64,000 nucleotides of DNA from Nostocales cyanobacterium HT-58-2. Lineage in GTDB: Bacteria > Cyanobacteriota > Cyanobacteriia > Cyanobacteriales > Nostocaceae. Numbering within the stretch: the stretch's first letter is position 1; every line of letters starts with the position of its first letter. A program made the translations under genes and the position numbers. Positions 61,491-64,000 of the stretch are shown one piece after another. The stretch lies in NCBI GenBank assembly GCA_002163975.1, contig CP019636.1, forward strand, positions 5,087,501 through 5,151,500, read 5' to 3'. The notes beneath the pieces are model-generated. The model was not told the origin of the DNA and made no database searches. It was given only the letters and a program-made list of their open reading frames with translations.

Positions 61491-63638
61491 TCACACAATT
61501 CCCTCTGATATAGCAGCTGTAGTACTACTAGTCACCTCGGTTGGCACAATAGCAGTTTGAAGACGTTGAGGTTCTCCCAGCATGACAATTGAGCAAGTCA
61601 GCTGCTTAGCTAATTGGGTTGTGACATCGCTCATGGCTAAACCGCCTGGAACAGTGCGATTACGTACAAAAGGTAAGACCACTAAGTCATATAATCTTGC
61701 TGCTTGCAAAATTGCTTGAGCAGTATTTTCATGAGCGATGATTTGAATTTCTGGGGGATTTTGCAGTGCTAGCCTAGAGATGAGTAGGGAGAGTTGCGAT
61801 CGCCTCCAAGCAATCTTATTTGAACTCGTACGACGTTCGCAAACATTTAGTACAGTCACCTGTGCTTGATTTGCATCTGCTAAAATCTGGGCAAATTTTA
61901 CAGGTTGCAATGTAGGTGTGATTAAATTTTCCAATGGCACTAAGATACGCTGAATTTTTTTTGGTGATTCTACTAGTCTTGTGACCGCTACTGGACAATG
62001 GGATGCCCACAGAACATTATCAATGACATTACCAAAGAGACGTGCTTTCAACCCAGTCCGTTTTCCCCAACCCATGACAATCAAACTAGCCTTTTGTTCT
62101 CGAGAAGCCCTGCTAATACCTTGGGCAAAAGCATCATCAATTCTGAGCAAAGGTTGTGCTTCTACACCCAATACATTACTCAGCCCTGTTGCTTTTGCCA
62201 GTAACCGCTGACTTCTTTGCACAGAAGCATCTAATTGGGGTGCATCCATGTGAGCAAAAGCAGTTGCGATCGCTAGAGGTATAATCCTGCCATTAGATTG
62301 TCGTGCCAAGAGCGCCGCCATCTCAATTAAGTGCTGCTGTGTTTGCGGATTATAGACAGGTACTACTATAGTGTATGGATTGTCTCTTTCCTCTTGCTTG
62401 TGATGAGTTGGGTTTGCTCGTTGCTCCTTAGCTGTTGAGGAAGTTAAACCGACGGCTACTCGGCTAGTGATAAGTGGTCCTAAAGTTGAAGTTAGGAGCA
62501 TGAAGACAATAACGCTGTTCAATAACTTGAAATCAATCAGACCAGTTCGATAACCCACTAACATGACTGCTAACGTTGTACCAACTTGGGGTACAGACAG
62601 CGACCACATTGTTAGCGTTTCTTGCCAGTTGTAGCGATAGATCTGTTTTGCAAGAATTGCAGCGATAAATTTACTACCTATTAAACCAATGACAATGAAG
62701 AGCGTCAGCTGTAAGGTACCAATACTTTGTAAAAAGGCAGGCAAATTAATCAGTAAGCCAAGGTTAACAAAGAAGATAGGAATAAATAACACACTGCCAA
62801 TAAACACTACCTTTTCTTTAACTGGACCTTCTCCTACAGCTTCATTAACAGCTAAACCTGCTAAAAAGGCTCCAAAAATTTTTTCGACTCCAATCAATTG
62901 TGCTCCCACAGCAGCAAGAAAAACGGAGAGAATCACAAACAAAAACTGATTACCTTCATCATCACCAGAGCGCCGAAAAAATTCTTTACCGACCCAATCA
63001 AAACCAACCAAAATGACTACTGAGTAAATAGTTATCAAAGTCAGAAAGGTGATGAGCCGCCAAAAACTGAATTGCCCAGAACTCATTGCTACGCAGACGG
63101 CTAACACGAGAAGCGCACAAATATCAGTAACAAGAGTTGCTCCAATGGTGACAGTTACGGCTTCGTTATTCACCACTCCCAAACGATTAATAATTGGATA
63201 TGCCAAAAGGCTATGGGATGCGAACAATGAGCCGATTAATATTGCTAAATTCCAGTCAAAGCCAAAAATGCGTCCTACAAACGTTCCCACAACTAGGGAA
63301 ACCAAAAAGCTTAAGCTACCAAATCCCAACGACTGATTTTTCGTGCGACGAAACTGTTGTGTGTCTATCTCTAACCCTGCTACAAACATTAAGTAAACTA
63401 ACCCAATGTCTGATAGTAAAGTCATCATCATTGATTTTGTTTGCAATAAATTCCAGCCGTGAGGACCAAGAACTACCCCCGCTGCTAGCAAACCCACTAA
63501 TCCAGGTAATCGCAACCGCTCAAACAGGATAGGCACGACTAAAATGACAACCAGTAAAATAGCAAAGGGAACGATTGGTTCCTTGCCGAGAACTTGGGAA
63601 GTTGGTTCTAGCGCAAGAACTTGACAGATGAGTTCCAT
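61491..63638 (-). CDS. CPA2-family cation:proton antiporter with C-terminal USP domains
   Basis: A KefB/Nhx-like transporter of 715 residues. About 12-13 membrane helices fill residues 20-400 (PFAILLVVILVVPILFERLR, GLLAAGVVLGPHGWNLL, IGLVYLMFVAGLEIDTQQFR, VGAQLIGVEKIFGAFLAGLA). The soluble C-terminal half has two UspA-like modules (about 430-575: TIVVPVYNPQTQQHLIEMA, LIVMGWGKRTGLKARLFGNV; and 580-700: QRILVPLENLI, SIVMLGE). They may sense nucleotides or stress. Specific ion is unknown. Confidence 0.9.
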   Translation of the reverse strand: MELICQVLALEPTSQVLGKEPIVPFAILLVVILVVPILFERLRLPGLVGLLAAGVVLGPHGWNLLQTKSMMMTLLSDIGLVYLMFVAGLEIDTQQFRRTKNQSLGFGSLSFLVSLVVGTFVGRIFGFDWNLAILIGSLFASHSLLAYPIINRLGVVNNEAVTVTIGATLVTDICALLVLAVCVAMSSGQFSFWRLITFLTLITIYSVVILVGFDWVGKEFFRRSGDDEGNQFLFVILSVFLAAVGAQLIGVEKIFGAFLAGLAVNEAVGEGPVKEKVVFIGSVLFIPIFFVNLGLLINLPAFLQSIGTLQLTLFIVIGLIGSKFIAAILAKQIYRYNWQETLTMWSLSVPQVGTTLAVMLVGYRTGLIDFKLLNSVIVFMLLTSTLGPLITSRVAVGLTSSTAKEQRANPTHHKQEERDNPYTIVVPVYNPQTQQHLIEMAALLARQSNGRIIPLAIATAFAHMDAPQLDASVQRSQRLLAKATGLSNVLGVEAQPLLRIDDAFAQGISRASREQKASLIVMGWGKRTGLKARLFGNVIDNVLWASHCPVAVTRLVESPKKIQRILVPLENLITPTLQPVKFAQILADANQAQVTVLNVCERRTSSNKIAWRRSQLSLLISRLALQNPPEIQIIAHENTAQAILQAARLYDLVVLPFVRNRTVPGGLAMSDVTTQLAKQLTCSIVMLGEPQRLQTAIVPTEVTSSTTAAISEGIV

Positions 63639-63790
63639 AGGTGGTAGGACGCAGAAATTGCAAGCAATAGTGAGGCTTTGATTACCTTAAGCGTAATTGC
63701 TGAATATATTCAATTGCGAAAATCACCCCAATGACAAAAAAACAAAAATTTTACCTAGACTACCTAAACGATGATCCAAGAACTAACTAC

Positions 63791-64000
63791 CTATGGGTGT
63801 ATTTGGCTCAAAATGAACCTCAAGCGATCGTAGTCGTCTTTGAGCAATACGCTTAGGGTACGTCCGGCTTTGATCAGCCATTGTCGGTCAGCTTTGCGTA
63901 ACTGATACACCTCTCGAATGGCAGCTGCAGTTAAAGATTCCACAGGAGCACCGTTTACAGAAAGCAGTGTTCGCAGAAAATCTAGTTGTTCGGTAAACTT
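63791..64000 (-). CDS. C-terminal part of an unidentified protein (right-truncated by window edge)
   Basis: The minus strand is open from 64000 to a TAG at 63791, 69 codons of Leu/Arg-rich helical-looking sequence (KFTEQLDFLRTLLSVNGAPV, ESLTAAAIREVYQLRKADRQ, WLIKAGRTLSVLLKDDYDRL). The start lies beyond the window edge. The composition, with a regular amphipathic pattern, looks like genuine protein. I do not recognise the family. It may precede the CPA2 gene on the same transcript (152 bases apart). Confidence 0.6.
   Translation of the reverse strand, partial: KFTEQLDFLRTLLSVNGAPVESLTAAAIREVYQLRKADRQWLIKAGRTLSVLLKDDYDRLRFILSQIHP

Overview
The window reads as chromosome from a filamentous cyanobacterium, probably Nostocales. 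Supporting signs are repeated HIP1 octamers (GCGATCGC, e.g. 642-649 and 763-770), heptamer STRR-type repeats, many short palindromic intergenic repeats, and typically cyanobacterial gene types (UPF0182, DUF2256, LabA-like NYN protein, DUF2993, CHASE2 kinase). I see no rRNA, tRNA, CRISPR array, transposase or prophage. It looks like ordinary chromosome with some accessory patches.

Layout. 1-6.1 kb: 3' end of a UPF0182 membrane protein gene, a 5'-truncated Crp-family gene followed by a decayed second copy of the UPF0182 3' end, small regulators, and two small membrane proteins. 6.1-15.4 kb: housekeeping genes (pyrD, DUF2256, isoaspartyl peptidase, glmU), an HD-GYP response regulator, an MnmD-like tRNA methyltransferase, a sulfurtransferase and two TPR proteins. 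15.4-20.9 kb: an efflux block (EmrB-type MFS, EntS-type MFS, HlyD/EmrA adaptor, MarR) with two near-identical 18-bp sites flanking marR. 20.9-24 kb: divergent pair of a DPM1-type GT2 and a GT-C-like membrane protein. 25.4-28 kb: cydAB. 28-35.5 kb: moxR, ribF, an MBL hydrolase, surE, pheS, recQ. 35.7-38.7 kb: PPOx-fold flavoprotein, GNAT and MocR/PdxR regulator. 39-45.5 kb: a methyltransferase, then a TetR-controlled redox cluster with three SDRs, an NmrA remnant, a muconolactone-isomerase-like protein and a catalase-family protein. 45.5-47.8 kb: leuA and the NYN protein. 48.9-54.5 kb: CHASE2-Ser/Thr kinase, FecR-domain exported protein and an outer-membrane barrel-like protein, the best candidate for an envelope-sensing module. 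54.5-58.3 kb: RibD/DHFR-fold reductase, amidase with divergent TetR, DUF2993. 58.5-63.6 kb: ugd and UDP-glucuronate decarboxylase (UDP-xylose supply) and a CPA2 antiporter with USP domains. A partial unidentified gene runs off the right edge.

The most unusual thread is repeat invasion. Three otherwise normal genes (ribF, the mnmD-like gene and one SDR) appear to carry in-frame insertions of intergenic-type repeat DNA, and several intergenic spaces hold perfect hairpins, a MITE-like family with shared termini, and a perfect 36-bp tandem duplication upstream of cydA.
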